From: Candidatus Amunia macphersoniae
GTDB taxonomy: Bacteria > Chloroflexota > Dormibacteria > Aeolococcales > Aeolococcaceae
DNA: 50,742 nucleotides
Direction of reading: 5' to 3'
Assembly (NCBI GenBank): GCA_016464795.1
Contig: JAEKNN010000023.1
Location: forward strand, 1 to 50,742
Both the position numbers and the translations under genes were made by a program. Shown one piece after another: positions 25,901 through 35,278 of the stretch. Each line of letters opens with the position of its first letter. Positions within the stretch are counted from its first letter, which is position 1. The notes under the pieces are model-generated. The model was not told where the DNA came from and did no database searches. It was given only the letters and a program-made list of their open reading frames with translations.

Positions 25901-28171
25901 ATGGAATCAGCTGACCGGTGGTCCACCACCCGCCTCGCCGAGTTCGTTGCTGCTGTCGCCGGTGCTCCCGACGAGAAGTCAGCCGCGAGCCGCGCGGTGG
26001 AGTGGGCGACCGAGGCGCTGGAGGCCGAGATCGGGGTCATCCTCGAGGCCGGCGTGCCCCTGGCATCGGTCGGCTTCCCGCGCGGCGAGATCCCCAACGA
26101 TCGTCTGTCGACGGCGATCAGCAGCGGATCCGAGGTGCTGGAGGTTGCCGGCATCGGTCTCTGCCGCCTGGCATCGACCAGGCTGGAGATGGAGTCCGCA
26201 GTCGACCTGGTGGTTGCCCGGGCTGGCAGTGACCCCTTCAGTCGCGAGGAGATCGGCCTGCTCCGAGCGGCGGCGCGGTCGCTGACCCTCACCCTGCGCC
26301 TGCTGTGTGCGCTGGCAGCCGAACGGGCGATGCGCGATGACCTGCAGAAGCGCCAGACGCTTCTCGAACGGCTCACCAACATCCAGCGTGGCATCACCCT
26401 GCGCGTCCCGCTCGCCGAGCTGCTCAGCACTGTGACCATCAACGCGCGCGACCTTCTCGACGTCGAGGTCGCCACCCTGCGGCTCATCGACCCCTCGTCG
26501 CCGGGGGAGATGGTGATGGTCGCCCAGGATGGACTGCCTGTCCGCGTCGCTGCCGCGATCAAGCGAACCAGCATCGGAGACGGCGCCAGCGGCCGGGCAG
26601 TCTCCGAAGATCGGCTGGTGGTCATGGATGACCAGTCCGCGATCACCCGAGCGCGGCCCTCTCTGGTAGGCCAGAAGCTGCTGCGGGTGATGGCGGCACC
26701 GGTGCGTGACGGCGAGAGCGTGACCGGATCGATCCTGGTGGCCACCTCGAGGTCTGACCACACATTTGGGCCCATCGAGCAGGAGGTGCTCACCGCCTTC
26801 GCTGAGCACGCCAGCCTGGCGCTGATCGACGCCAAGCGCCTCGAGCACATCCAGCAGCTGGCCTTTCACGACGAGCTCACCGGCCTGCCCAACCGCGGTC
26901 TGTTCATGGAGCGGCTCGGCCAGGCCCTGGTCCGGGCCCGCCGGCGGCGCGGCCATGTGGCTGTGCTCTTCCTCGACATCGATCGTTTCAAGACCATCAA
27001 CGACAGCCTCGGCCACACCGCCGGCGATCAGCTGCTGGTCAGGGTCGGCGAGCGCCTGCGCCACTGCCTGAGAGACGAGGACACCGCCTCCCGCCTCGGC
27101 GGCGACGAGTTCGCCATCCTGGCGCACTGCGACCGCGAGGGTGCTGTGGAGATCGCCCAACGCGTGCTGACAGCCATGGAACCATCGTTCGCCATCGACG
27201 ACCGTGACGTGTCAGCCGCCGCCAGCCTGGGCATCTCGCTGGATCGCGGCGGCCACGCCGACGCCGGGGGGATGCTTCGTGACGCCGACACCGCCATGTA
27301 CGCGGCCAAGTTCAGCGGCGGCGACAGCTTCGTCGTCTTCGAGCCGAGCATGCATGCGGCAGCGCTGGCGCGCATCGATCTCGAAGCCGATCTGCGTCGT
27401 GCGCTGCTGCGCGGCGAGATGCGCCTCGACTACCAACCGATCGTCAACCTGCTCGACGGCGGGGTCGTCGGCCTGGAAGCGCTGATCCGCTGGCACCAGC
27501 CTGTTCGTGGCCTGATCTGCCCGCTCGACTTCATCCCGCTCGCCGAGGAGACAGGACAGATCGCGCCACTCGGCCGGTGGATCCTGCAGCAGGCCTGCCA
27601 GCAGGCGCGCGCCTGGCAGCGCATCGACGATCACCTCAGTCATCTGTCGGTGTCGGTCAACGTGTCACCGCGCCAGCTCCAGGGCAGCAGGTTCGTTCAG
27701 GATGTCGCCGACGCCCTCGATGAATCGGGCCTCGATCCCACCGACCTGGTCCTGGAGATCACTGAGGGCGCCGTGATGATCGACGTCGAGACCGCCATCC
27801 GGCGGCTGTCGGCTCTGCGCGAGCTGGGCGTGTCGCTGGCCATCGATGACTTCGGCACCGGTCACTCGTCGCTGGCGCTGCTGCGCCGTCTTCCGGTGGA
27901 TGTGATCAAGGTCGACAAGCTGTTCGTCGACTCCATCGCGTTCGACCCTGTCGCTGCCGCCTTCCTGGAGACCATTGTCCGCATGGGTGCGATCCTATCC
28001 CTCAGTGTGATCGTAGAGGGCATCGAGACCGCCGCCCAGGCATCTCTCATCGCCGGGTTCGGCGGAGTGCTGGGGCAGGGGTACCAACTCGGCCGCCCCA
28101 TGAGCGTCGCCGCCGTCGACCACCTGCTGTCGATGGCCACCGCCGCCCGGTCGACTCCGCTTGCCGGGTGA
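25901..28171 (+). CDS. GAF-GGDEF-EAL c-di-GMP turnover protein
   Basis: A 756-aa cytosolic protein. Residues 1-150 form a GAF-like region, 150-310 a second GAF domain, and 320-480 a diguanylate cyclase domain with an intact GGDEF (400-404) and an RxxD inhibitory site (R391-D394). Residues 490-745 form an EAL domain with EAL (526-528), DDFGTG (649-654), K670 and E706, all phosphodiesterase residues kept. Both catalytic halves look competent, so the balance is probably set by the GAF domains and the FIST partner encoded just upstream. Confidence 0.93.
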   Translation: MESADRWSTTRLAEFVAAVAGAPDEKSAASRAVEWATEALEAEIGVILEAGVPLASVGFPRGEIPNDRLSTAISSGSEVLEVAGIGLCRLASTRLEMESAVDLVVARAGSDPFSREEIGLLRAAARSLTLTLRLLCALAAERAMRDDLQKRQTLLERLTNIQRGITLRVPLAELLSTVTINARDLLDVEVATLRLIDPSSPGEMVMVAQDGLPVRVAAAIKRTSIGDGASGRAVSEDRLVVMDDQSAITRARPSLVGQKLLRVMAAPVRDGESVTGSILVATSRSDHTFGPIEQEVLTAFAEHASLALIDAKRLEHIQQLAFHDELTGLPNRGLFMERLGQALVRARRRRGHVAVLFLDIDRFKTINDSLGHTAGDQLLVRVGERLRHCLRDEDTASRLGGDEFAILAHCDREGAVEIAQRVLTAMEPSFAIDDRDVSAAASLGISLDRGGHADAGGMLRDADTAMYAAKFSGGDSFVVFEPSMHAAALARIDLEADLRRALLRGEMRLDYQPIVNLLDGGVVGLEALIRWHQPVRGLICPLDFIPLAEETGQIAPLGRWILQQACQQARAWQRIDDHLSHLSVSVNVSPRQLQGSRFVQDVADALDESGLDPTDLVLEITEGAVMIDVETAIRRLSALRELGVSLAIDDFGTGHSSLALLRRLPVDVIKVDKLFVDSIAFDPVAAAFLETIVRMGAILSLSVIVEGIETAAQASLIAGFGGVLGQGYQLGRPMSVAAVDHLLSMATAARSTPLAG

Positions 28172-28184
28172 CCTGCACGCCTGT

Positions 28185-28838
28185 CTATTGTCCGGTCGAC
28201 TCGATCACCGACGCCACGCTGTCGGGCAGGGGCAGCTTGGCGACGTCGTCGGGCACATGCGTCGGCGTCCCCAGCAGCATCTGTACTGGAATGACCCCTG
28301 ACCAGACCTGTCGTCTGCCGTCGGCGGGGGTGTCGACAGGACCGCCGCCGCGGACCTTGGCGGTGGCCCTCCCCAGGGGGATGGACACGATCTCCGTGGC
28401 GCGGAGCTCCTGCACGGTGGGCGGCCGCACCTCCGCCCAGCGCCCGGGGAGCACGTGCTCGACGATGGCGCGCAGGGCGCTGACCTTGTGGTCATGGTCG
28501 CGGATCGGCGTGGCGGTGCCGAACACCATCGCCGACCTGTAGTTGATGGAATGGTTGAACGCGGAGCGAGCGGCGACGATGCCATCAACAGCAGTGACGG
28601 TGACGCAGGCAGGGACGCCCTCGGCGAGCCCACCGAGCATCCGGCTCAGGGTCGATCCGTGGATCAGAAGGTGGTCGCCGTCGAGCGCGTGGACGGTGGG
28701 CACGGCATACGGCCAGCCGTCGACGGTGAAGGCCACGTGGCAGATCAACTGCGACTCGAGGATCGCCCTGATGATCGCCCCATCGGCCACGCCGCGCTCC
28801 GGGTGGCGGCCATGCTCGAGGTTCGGGTCGGTGGGCAC
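28185..28838 (-). CDS. Pyridoxamine 5'-phosphate oxidase-like flavin-binding protein
   Basis: A 217-aa split-barrel protein. CHVAFTVDGWPYAVPTVHALDGDHLLIHGS is the flavin-binding start of the nitroimidazole-resistance/PNPOx-like family, followed by SFNHSINYRSAMVFG. It probably binds FMN or F420 and reduces an unknown substrate. The ATG has GGAGG upstream. It converges with the GGDEF gene, 13 bp apart. Confidence 0.83.
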   Translation of the reverse strand: MPTDPNLEHGRHPERGVADGAIIRAILESQLICHVAFTVDGWPYAVPTVHALDGDHLLIHGSTLSRMLGGLAEGVPACVTVTAVDGIVAARSAFNHSINYRSAMVFGTATPIRDHDHKVSALRAIVEHVLPGRWAEVRPPTVQELRATEIVSIPLGRATAKVRGGGPVDTPADGRRQVWSGVIPVQMLLGTPTHVPDDVAKLPLPDSVASVIESTGQ

Positions 28839-28937
28839 GGCCCCTCCTTGATGTGCGTTCGTTCAGTACTGCCCGTCATCATTTCAAGCTCCTCGACCCG
28901 CGCGTGTGCCCGAGTCCGTCGCGAGCGCCAGCGAGCC

Positions 28938-29070
28938 CGGCGCGGAGTCGCGCCGAGTGGGGAGTGAGGCAGTCGGGCTCGGCCCGACTGCCGAGAGGGG
29001 CGCATCGCCCCTCTGTAAAGGCACGGGGCCCCCCGTGCGGGTGCGCCCCACCGTGTGGGCGTACCCGCAC
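28938..29070. repeat. Tandem array of five hairpins
   Basis: The 223-bp gap between the PNPOx-like gene and tRNA-Glu holds no gene but five consecutive inverted repeats: 28938-28955 (7-bp arms), 28968-28992 (11-bp arms, 3-nt loop), 28994-29014 (9-bp arms), 29021-29038 (8-bp arms) and 29035-29070 (about 16-bp arms, one mismatch and one bulge). The last overlaps the 3' end of tRNA-Glu. None is followed by a T-run. They may be terminators, a processing signal or a structured RNA. Confidence 0.6.
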
Positions 29071-29133
29071 GGGGAGTCGAACCCCGGTTACCACCTTGAA
29101 AGGGTGGTGTCCTGACCGCTAGACGATGCGGGC
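29062..29133 (-). tRNA. tRNA-Glu(TTC)
   Basis: Minus-strand cloverleaf: acceptor GCCCGCA/TGCGGGT (first pair G-U), D-arm GTC/GAC, anticodon stem CCACC/GGTGG with loop CTTTCAA (anticodon TTC), T-arm CGGGG-TTCGACT-CCCCG, discriminator A, CCA not encoded. It is 110 bp from the divergent gene pair that contains gltX. Confidence 0.93.
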
Positions 29134-29243
29134 GCGCTGGCGAATCTTAAGCCGCCGCACCGCCCTGATCGGTCGCGCTGCACGACTGGCAAGGCGTGGT
29201 TGCCTATACTCGGCGGCGTCATCATCCGCTTGCGGGAACCCAC

Positions 29244-29699
29244 ATGTCCATCCGAGAGATCGCCGGCAAGATGGTCGGCTTCGGGCTCACCGCCGCGGCC
29301 CTGATCGTCGGCGGGATCCTGGTGCTCGTCGGTCCGCACGCCTACAACGACTACCTGAACGTGGCGCTCGGCGTGATGCTGATCCTTCTCGGGCTTGGCG
29401 CCGGCGGGTTCGGCACCATGGTGGTCGCCGGCGTGGTCCTCGACGCCCGGGCCCGCGAGCGCGAGGCGCGTCTGCACGTGACCCCGCGCCAGGGACCGCC
29501 GTCCCTGCCTCCGCCCTGGGGGATGGGCGACATCGGCCGTCCCGGCGCCGGCAACGTTGCCAACGTGGGTGATGAACCCCGCGGCGGTGGCTCCGTTCGC
29601 GTCATGAACGTGGTGACTCGCAACATCGACGCGCCGCTGATCGTCGGCGCGCTCATCGCCTGGACGATCGTGGCACTGCTCATCGCCGCCCCGAGGTGA
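29244..29699 (+). CDS. Two-helix or three-helix membrane protein, hypothetical
   Basis: About 151 aa, not recognised. Hydrophobic segments at the start (FGLTAAALIVGGILVLVG, ALGVMLILLGLGAGGFGTM) and at the C-terminus (PLIVGALIAWTIVALLIAA) flank a Gly/Pro-rich loop. ATG 29244; a TATACT -10-like element is at 29205-29210. Its stop overlaps the gltX GTG start (GTGA), so the two are cotranscribed. Confidence 0.72.
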   Translation: MSIREIAGKMVGFGLTAAALIVGGILVLVGPHAYNDYLNVALGVMLILLGLGAGGFGTMVVAGVVLDARAREREARLHVTPRQGPPSLPPPWGMGDIGRPGAGNVANVGDEPRGGGSVRVMNVVTRNIDAPLIVGALIAWTIVALLIAAPR

Positions 29700-31138
29700 T
29701 CGACGGCCGCACCCCGATGCGGACCCGCTTCGCACCATCCCCCACCGGCCCTCTGCACTTCGGGTCGGTGAGAACCGCGCTGTTCGCCTGGCTGGCCGCT
29801 CGGGCGAGTGGCGGGCAGTTCGTGCTCCGCATCGAGGACACCGACCAGGAGCGCTACCTGGAGGACAGCGAGGCGCTGATCATGGAGACCCTGCTCTGGC
29901 TGGGTCTCACGTGGGACGAGGGCCCCGAGGTGGGCGGCTCTCACGGTCCGTACGTCCAGTCCCAGCGCACCGCAATCTACCGTGAGCATGCTGAACGCTT
30001 GGTGACGGGGGGAGCCGCCTACTGGTGCACCTGCTCACCGGAACGCCTCACCGAGATGCGCGAACGCCAGCGCGCAGCGAGTGAGCCCACCAGGTACGAC
30101 CGCCACTGTCTGGCGATCCAGGACGAGGTGCGCCGGCAGCGCGACGAACTCGTCCCTGCCGTGCTGCGCCAGCGGATCGAGCCGGGTCGCACACGCTGGG
30201 ACGACGTGGTCCGCGGCGAGATCTCCTTCGACAACGCCGACATCGATGACCAGGTGCTGCTCAAGTCGGACGGCTTCCCCACCTACCACCTGGCAGTCGT
30301 CGTCGACGACCACCTGATGGACATCACCGATGTGATCCGCAGCGACGAGTGGATCCCCTCGACGCCCAAGCACCTCGGTCTCTACCAGGCGTTCGGCTGG
30401 GCCCCGCCGCGCTTCGCCCATGTGCCGCCGGTCCTCGGTGAGGATCGCCTCAAGCTCAGCAAGAGACGTGGGGCTCGCAACGTGCTCGAGTACGGTGAGC
30501 TGGGCTACCTGGCGGCGGCGATCGTCAACGCGATGGCGCTGCTGGGCTGGTCGTCGGGAACCGAGCAGGAGCTCTTCACACCGGCCGAGCTGGTGGAGCG
30601 CTTCTCGCTCGACCGAGTCCACGATTCGGCGGCGGTGTTCGACCCCAAGCGGCTGGACTCGCTGAACGGCCAGCACATCCGGCGCCTCTCCGTCGAGGAG
30701 CTGGTCGAGCAGCTCGAGTTCTGGTTGCTCGGCACCAGCAAGGAGACGCGGCGCAGGTTGGTGCCGCTGCTCCAGGAACGCATGGTGGTGATGCGCGACG
30801 CCACCAGCCTTGCCGCCCCCCTTCTCGGCGACGCGCCCTGGGACGATGACGTGGTGTTCCCGCCGCGCAAGGTGGACGGGGACACGGCGATCGCACTCCT
30901 CGACACCGCCTGTGCGGAGGTGGAGTCGGGTGGCCTGGACGACCTCACCGCCATGCGTGAGAGGCTCACAGCCCTGCTCGACAGCCACGGCGTCAAGGCA
31001 CGCGATGGGTTTCGCGTGCTGTACATCGCCATCCTCGGCAGGGCCCAGGGCGTCCCGGTCTTCGACGCCATGGCCTTCATCGGCGTGGAGGTCAGTGTGC
31101 GCAGGCTGCGGGCGGCTCGAGCGCGGCTCGAGCTGTAG
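29696..31138 (+). CDS. gltX: Glutamyl-tRNA synthetase
   Basis: A 480-aa class I synthetase that charges tRNA-Glu. The HIGH motif is HFGS in PSPTGPLHFGSVR, KMSKS is LKLSKRRG, and the zinc motif CxC-x24-YxxxC is complete (CTCSPERL to YDRHC). The C-terminal anticodon-binding helical domain is intact. GTG 29696 overlaps the preceding stop; ATG 29717 is an internal alternative. Its substrate tRNA gene lies 560 bp away on the other strand. Confidence 0.95.
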   Translation: MIDGRTPMRTRFAPSPTGPLHFGSVRTALFAWLAARASGGQFVLRIEDTDQERYLEDSEALIMETLLWLGLTWDEGPEVGGSHGPYVQSQRTAIYREHAERLVTGGAAYWCTCSPERLTEMRERQRAASEPTRYDRHCLAIQDEVRRQRDELVPAVLRQRIEPGRTRWDDVVRGEISFDNADIDDQVLLKSDGFPTYHLAVVVDDHLMDITDVIRSDEWIPSTPKHLGLYQAFGWAPPRFAHVPPVLGEDRLKLSKRRGARNVLEYGELGYLAAAIVNAMALLGWSSGTEQELFTPAELVERFSLDRVHDSAAVFDPKRLDSLNGQHIRRLSVEELVEQLEFWLLGTSKETRRRLVPLLQERMVVMRDATSLAAPLLGDAPWDDDVVFPPRKVDGDTAIALLDTACAEVESGGLDDLTAMRERLTALLDSHGVKARDGFRVLYIAILGRAQGVPVFDAMAFIGVEVSVRRLRAARARLEL

Positions 31139-31175
31139 GAATCACTGCGCCACCCTGCGCCAGTGTCCGGGATGG

Positions 31176-31181
31176 TAGATT
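31176..31181 (+). promoter_or_regulatory. Putative -10 of the thi operon
   Basis: TAGATT about 6 nt before the TPP aptamer, between the gltX stop and the riboswitch. I see no strong -35. Confidence 0.35.
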
Positions 31182-31184
31182 GAC

Positions 31185-31259
31185 ACGACCGGGGTGCCCC
31201 ACGAGGGGCTGAGATCACACCCGCGAACCTGATCTGGGTCATGCCAGCGTAGGGAGTGC
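31185..31259 (+). promoter_or_regulatory. TPP riboswitch (THI element)
   Basis: Carries both conserved blocks: GGGGCTGAGAT (pyrimidine-binding helix) and ACCTGATCTGGGTCATGCCA followed by GCGTAGGGA (pyrophosphate helix). It ends directly at thiD. The GTAGGGA end of the aptamer is itself the Shine-Dalgarno (AGGGAG, 31251-31256) 5 nt before the GTG, so ligand binding should block ribosome loading directly. Confidence 0.95.
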
Positions 31260-31261
31260 AC

Positions 31262-32080
31262 GTGAGTCGAGTCGCGCGAGTTCTGAGCATTGCGTCGTCC
31301 GATTCGGGCGGCTGCGCGGGCATCCAGGCAGACTTGCGCGCCTTTGCGGCGGCAGGGTGCCATGGCAGCAGCGTGGTCGTCGCCCTCACCGCACAAAACA
31401 CCCGCGAGGTGACTGCGGTGCACCCCGTGCCGACCGACTTCGTGGAGAGTCAGCTGCACGCCGTCTTCTCCGACATCGGCGTCGACGCCGCCAAGACAGG
31501 GATGCTGTTCTCGGCCCCGATCATCGATGCCGTGGCCAGCTTTCTCGCAGTCCACCGCGTCCCTCTGGTCGTCGACCCGGTGATGGTGGCGAGCTCTGGC
31601 TCGCGACTGCTGCACGAGGAGGCCGTCGAGGTGATGGTGCGCAGACTCTTCCCGCTGGCGGCGGTGATCACCCCCAATCTTCTGGAGGCTCAGGCGCTGT
31701 GTGGCGGGAAGGGATCGCGACGCGATCTGGCGGAGCGTCTGCACGCCATGGGAGCCGGCGCCGTGATCGTCACCGGTGGGCACGGCGCTGAAGCCGTCGA
31801 CCATCTGTTCGACGGACGGCGCCATCTCGAGATCGAGGTGAAACGGCATCAGGTGGCGGCGACCCACGGCGCAGGCTGCACCCACTCGGCGACCCTGGCC
31901 GCGCTGCTCGCCCAGGGGTGGCAGCTCGAGGAGGCTGCACGGCGTGCAGCCGCGATCGCCGGCGACGCGGTCGCCCACGGGCTCGAGGAGATCGGCGAGG
32001 GCGAGGGTCCTGTCGACGTGCTCGACGTGCGCAGCCGGGTGGCGCCACAGCCGGCTCTGAGCAGCGGACAACGCGCATGA
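31262..32080 (+). CDS. thiD: Hydroxymethylpyrimidine (phosphate) kinase
   Basis: A 272-aa ribokinase-fold kinase that phosphorylates HMP to HMP-PP. Motifs: SIASSDSGGCAGIQADL at the start, VVDPVMVASSG, ITPNLLEAQALCGG and THGAGCTHSATLAALLAQG with the catalytic anion-hole Cys. GTG 31262 is preferred over GTG 31256 from the Shine-Dalgarno spacing. First gene of thiD-thiM-thiE, all with ATGA overlaps. Confidence 0.93.
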   Translation: MSRVARVLSIASSDSGGCAGIQADLRAFAAAGCHGSSVVVALTAQNTREVTAVHPVPTDFVESQLHAVFSDIGVDAAKTGMLFSAPIIDAVASFLAVHRVPLVVDPVMVASSGSRLLHEEAVEVMVRRLFPLAAVITPNLLEAQALCGGKGSRRDLAERLHAMGAGAVIVTGGHGAEAVDHLFDGRRHLEIEVKRHQVAATHGAGCTHSATLAALLAQGWQLEEAARRAAAIAGDAVAHGLEEIGEGEGPVDVLDVRSRVAPQPALSSGQRA

Positions 32081-32910
32081 GCGCAGACGCCGGTGCTCCC
32101 GCCGACCATCTCCAGATCGCCACCAGCGATTCGCTGCGACGCATCCGCGACAGCCGGCCGCTGGTGCACCAGATCACCAACTTCGTGGTGATGAACGAGA
32201 CCGCCAACGCCACCCTGGCGATCGGAGCCCTGCCGGTCATGGCCCATGCGCCCGAGGAAGTCGCCGAGATGGCCGCCGTGGCCGGAGCGCTGGTGCTCAA
32301 CATCGGCACCCTGACCCGTGAGTGGGTGGACTCGATGATCGTGGCCGGCCGGGCTGCGGAACGCGCCGGGGTCCCGGTGGTGCTCGACCCCGTGGGGGCG
32401 GGTGCCACCAGGCTGCGAACCGAGAGCGCGAAACGGATCCTCGACGAGGTGGCGGTGACCATCGTGCGCGGCAACGCCGCCGAGGTGGCCACTCTGGCCG
32501 GACGCAGCGCGGACATCCGCGGCGTCGAGTCCATCGGGACTGGCGATGGCATCGCCGACCTGGCCGTCGCCGCCGCCCGGACCCTCGGGTGCACAGCAGC
32601 AGTCACCGGCCCGGTGGACGCTGTCAGCGACGGCACCACCACGTTGCTCGTCGCCAACGGCAGCCCGATGCTGGCCACGGTCACCGGCACCGGATGCATC
32701 GCCTCGGCGATCACCGGGTGCTTTGCGGCGGTGAACCGCGCTCAGCCATTGCGGGCGGCAACCGAGGCGCTGGTGGCGCTCGGGGTTGCCGGCGAGGATG
32801 CTGCCGGGTGCAGCAGCGGTCCGGGAAGCTTCCACGTCGCCCTCTACGACGCGCTGGCCGCGCTCTCACCGAACAGCATCGACGCTCGCGCCAGGGTGAC
32901 CGTCGGATGA
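32077..32910 (+). CDS. thiM: Hydroxyethylthiazole kinase
   Basis: A 277-aa ribokinase-like enzyme that phosphorylates salvaged hydroxyethylthiazole. It has PLVHQITNFVVMNETANATLAIGA, VLDPVGAGATRLR, VRGNAAEV and the VTGTGCIASAITG active-site loop with its Cys. ATG overlaps the thiD stop. Its presence shows a salvage route for the thiazole half. Confidence 0.94.
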   Translation: MSADAGAPADHLQIATSDSLRRIRDSRPLVHQITNFVVMNETANATLAIGALPVMAHAPEEVAEMAAVAGALVLNIGTLTREWVDSMIVAGRAAERAGVPVVLDPVGAGATRLRTESAKRILDEVAVTIVRGNAAEVATLAGRSADIRGVESIGTGDGIADLAVAAARTLGCTAAVTGPVDAVSDGTTTLLVANGSPMLATVTGTGCIASAITGCFAAVNRAQPLRAATEALVALGVAGEDAAGCSSGPGSFHVALYDALAALSPNSIDARARVTVG

Positions 32911-33476
32911 GGCTGCATGCGATCGTGTCCGATGCCGGTGTTGCCGAGACGGCGGTGGCGGCCGGCGCCACCGTGATTCAGGTCCGGCTCAAGGATGCGG
33001 GAACAGTCGCGCGTGTGGAGATGGGCCTCCGTCTGCGGCATCTTTCGGCCATGCTTGTCATCAACGACGATGTCGAGGCGGCGCTGCTCTGCGGCGCTGA
33101 CGGTGTGCATCTGGGCCAGAGCGATCGCGGTGCGGAGAGGGCGTTGGCGGCCGGTCTGTGGCTGGGCCTGAGTGCCAGCGACGTGGATGAGGCGGAGGAG
33201 GCGCAGGCGCGTGGGGCGACGTACATCGGGGCTGGCCCGGTGTGGCGCACACCCACCAAGCGGGACGCGGGGTCGCCCATCGGCCTCGACGGCCTGTCGG
33301 CCATCTGCGCGCTGACCACCATCCCGGTGGTGGCGATCGGCGGAATCGATGCCGACAACGCCGGACACTGCATCCGCGCCGGCGCCGCGGGTGTCGCCGT
33401 GGTGCGAGCGGCAGGTGATGCGGCCGGGGTGCGGCACGAGGTGGACGCGGCGCTGGCGATGGCCACGTGCCGCTGA
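32907..33476 (+). CDS. thiE: Thiamine-phosphate synthase
   Basis: A 189-aa TIM-barrel enzyme joining HMP-PP and thiazole phosphate. Marks: VIQVRLKDAGT, LVINDDVEAALLCGADGVHLGQSD, YIGAGPVWRTPTK and VVAIGGIDADNAGHCIRAGAAGVAVV. Slightly shorter than the usual 200-220 aa, N-terminal strand trimmed. Overlaps thiM by ATGA. Confidence 0.92.
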   Translation: MRLHAIVSDAGVAETAVAAGATVIQVRLKDAGTVARVEMGLRLRHLSAMLVINDDVEAALLCGADGVHLGQSDRGAERALAAGLWLGLSASDVDEAEEAQARGATYIGAGPVWRTPTKRDAGSPIGLDGLSAICALTTIPVVAIGGIDADNAGHCIRAGAAGVAVVRAAGDAAGVRHEVDAALAMATCR

Positions 33477-33505
33477 GCGAGGCGACCTGAGCGAGGCGCC
33501 TGCGG

Positions 33506-33964
33506 TCAACCCGCGGTCTGTGACCCCTCGTCCGCCAGGGGAGGCGCGTTGGGCGCCACCGACCGGAACCGTCGCACGATCTCGGGGAGGAGGTTGACGG
33601 CGATGATCGGATTCTCGATCAGGAATTGCCGGAAGCTACCGTCGCCGAGGGTCAGACAGCGCAGTCGTGACGTGGCCCTGACGCTGGCGGTACGGGACTT
33701 GCCGTCCAGGGCTGCGACCTCGCCGAAGAAATCTCCCGCTCTCAGGTGGTGGACGATGTTGCCGTCGACGATGACGTCCGCCTCCCCCTCCAGGATGACG
33801 AAGAAATCAGGGCCCGACAGACCCTCGGTGAGCACGCCGTGGCCGGCCAGATATGTCGAATCGTCGAACCGCTCCGCGGCGGTGCGCACCTGCTCGCGCT
33901 CCATGCCGGCAAACAGCGGGCTGCGCTCGAGGCTCGGGATCACGTCTTCGCGGACAGTGGCCAT
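33506..33964 (-). CDS. Cyclic-nucleotide-binding domain protein
   Basis: A 152-aa stand-alone cNMP-binding beta-barrel without a DNA-binding domain. The phosphate-binding cassette is kept in FFGEVAALDGKSRTASVRA (Glu and Arg contacts). ATG 33964 has GGAGG 8-9 nt upstream. It follows sigA on the same strand, 57 bp away. Probably a cAMP or c-di-nucleotide receptor acting on a partner protein. Confidence 0.82.
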   Translation of the reverse strand: MATVREDVIPSLERSPLFAGMEREQVRTAAERFDDSTYLAGHGVLTEGLSGPDFFVILEGEADVIVDGNIVHHLRAGDFFGEVAALDGKSRTASVRATSRLRCLTLGDGSFRQFLIENPIIAVNLLPEIVRRFRSVAPNAPPLADEGSQTAG

Positions 33965-34021
33965 GTCATCTCCCTCCACGTGGCGCCGTCCGCGCCGTCG
34001 CGAGGAAGTGTAGCCTCGCGT

Positions 34022-35128
<1,107 letters not shown>

Positions 35129-35226
35129 GTTCTCTCCCTCGTTCCCGCGCTCCCACCGGCGGTCGGAGGCTTTCCCCTCATGTACAGAGTGACGGTTTTG
35201 GTGCCGGTTCTGCATCCTTGCGATTC

Positions 35227-35251
35227 CTCGCGGCTGCGGTGCCACCGCGAG
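35227..35251. terminator. Possible hairpin terminator
   Basis: CTCGCGG/CCGCGAG arms with an 11-nt loop, between the EAL gene end and the sigA start. No T-run. Low-confidence terminator for the EAL gene. Confidence 0.3.
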
Positions 35252-35278
35252 AACCGAGTCGAGGCATCCGCGAACCGC

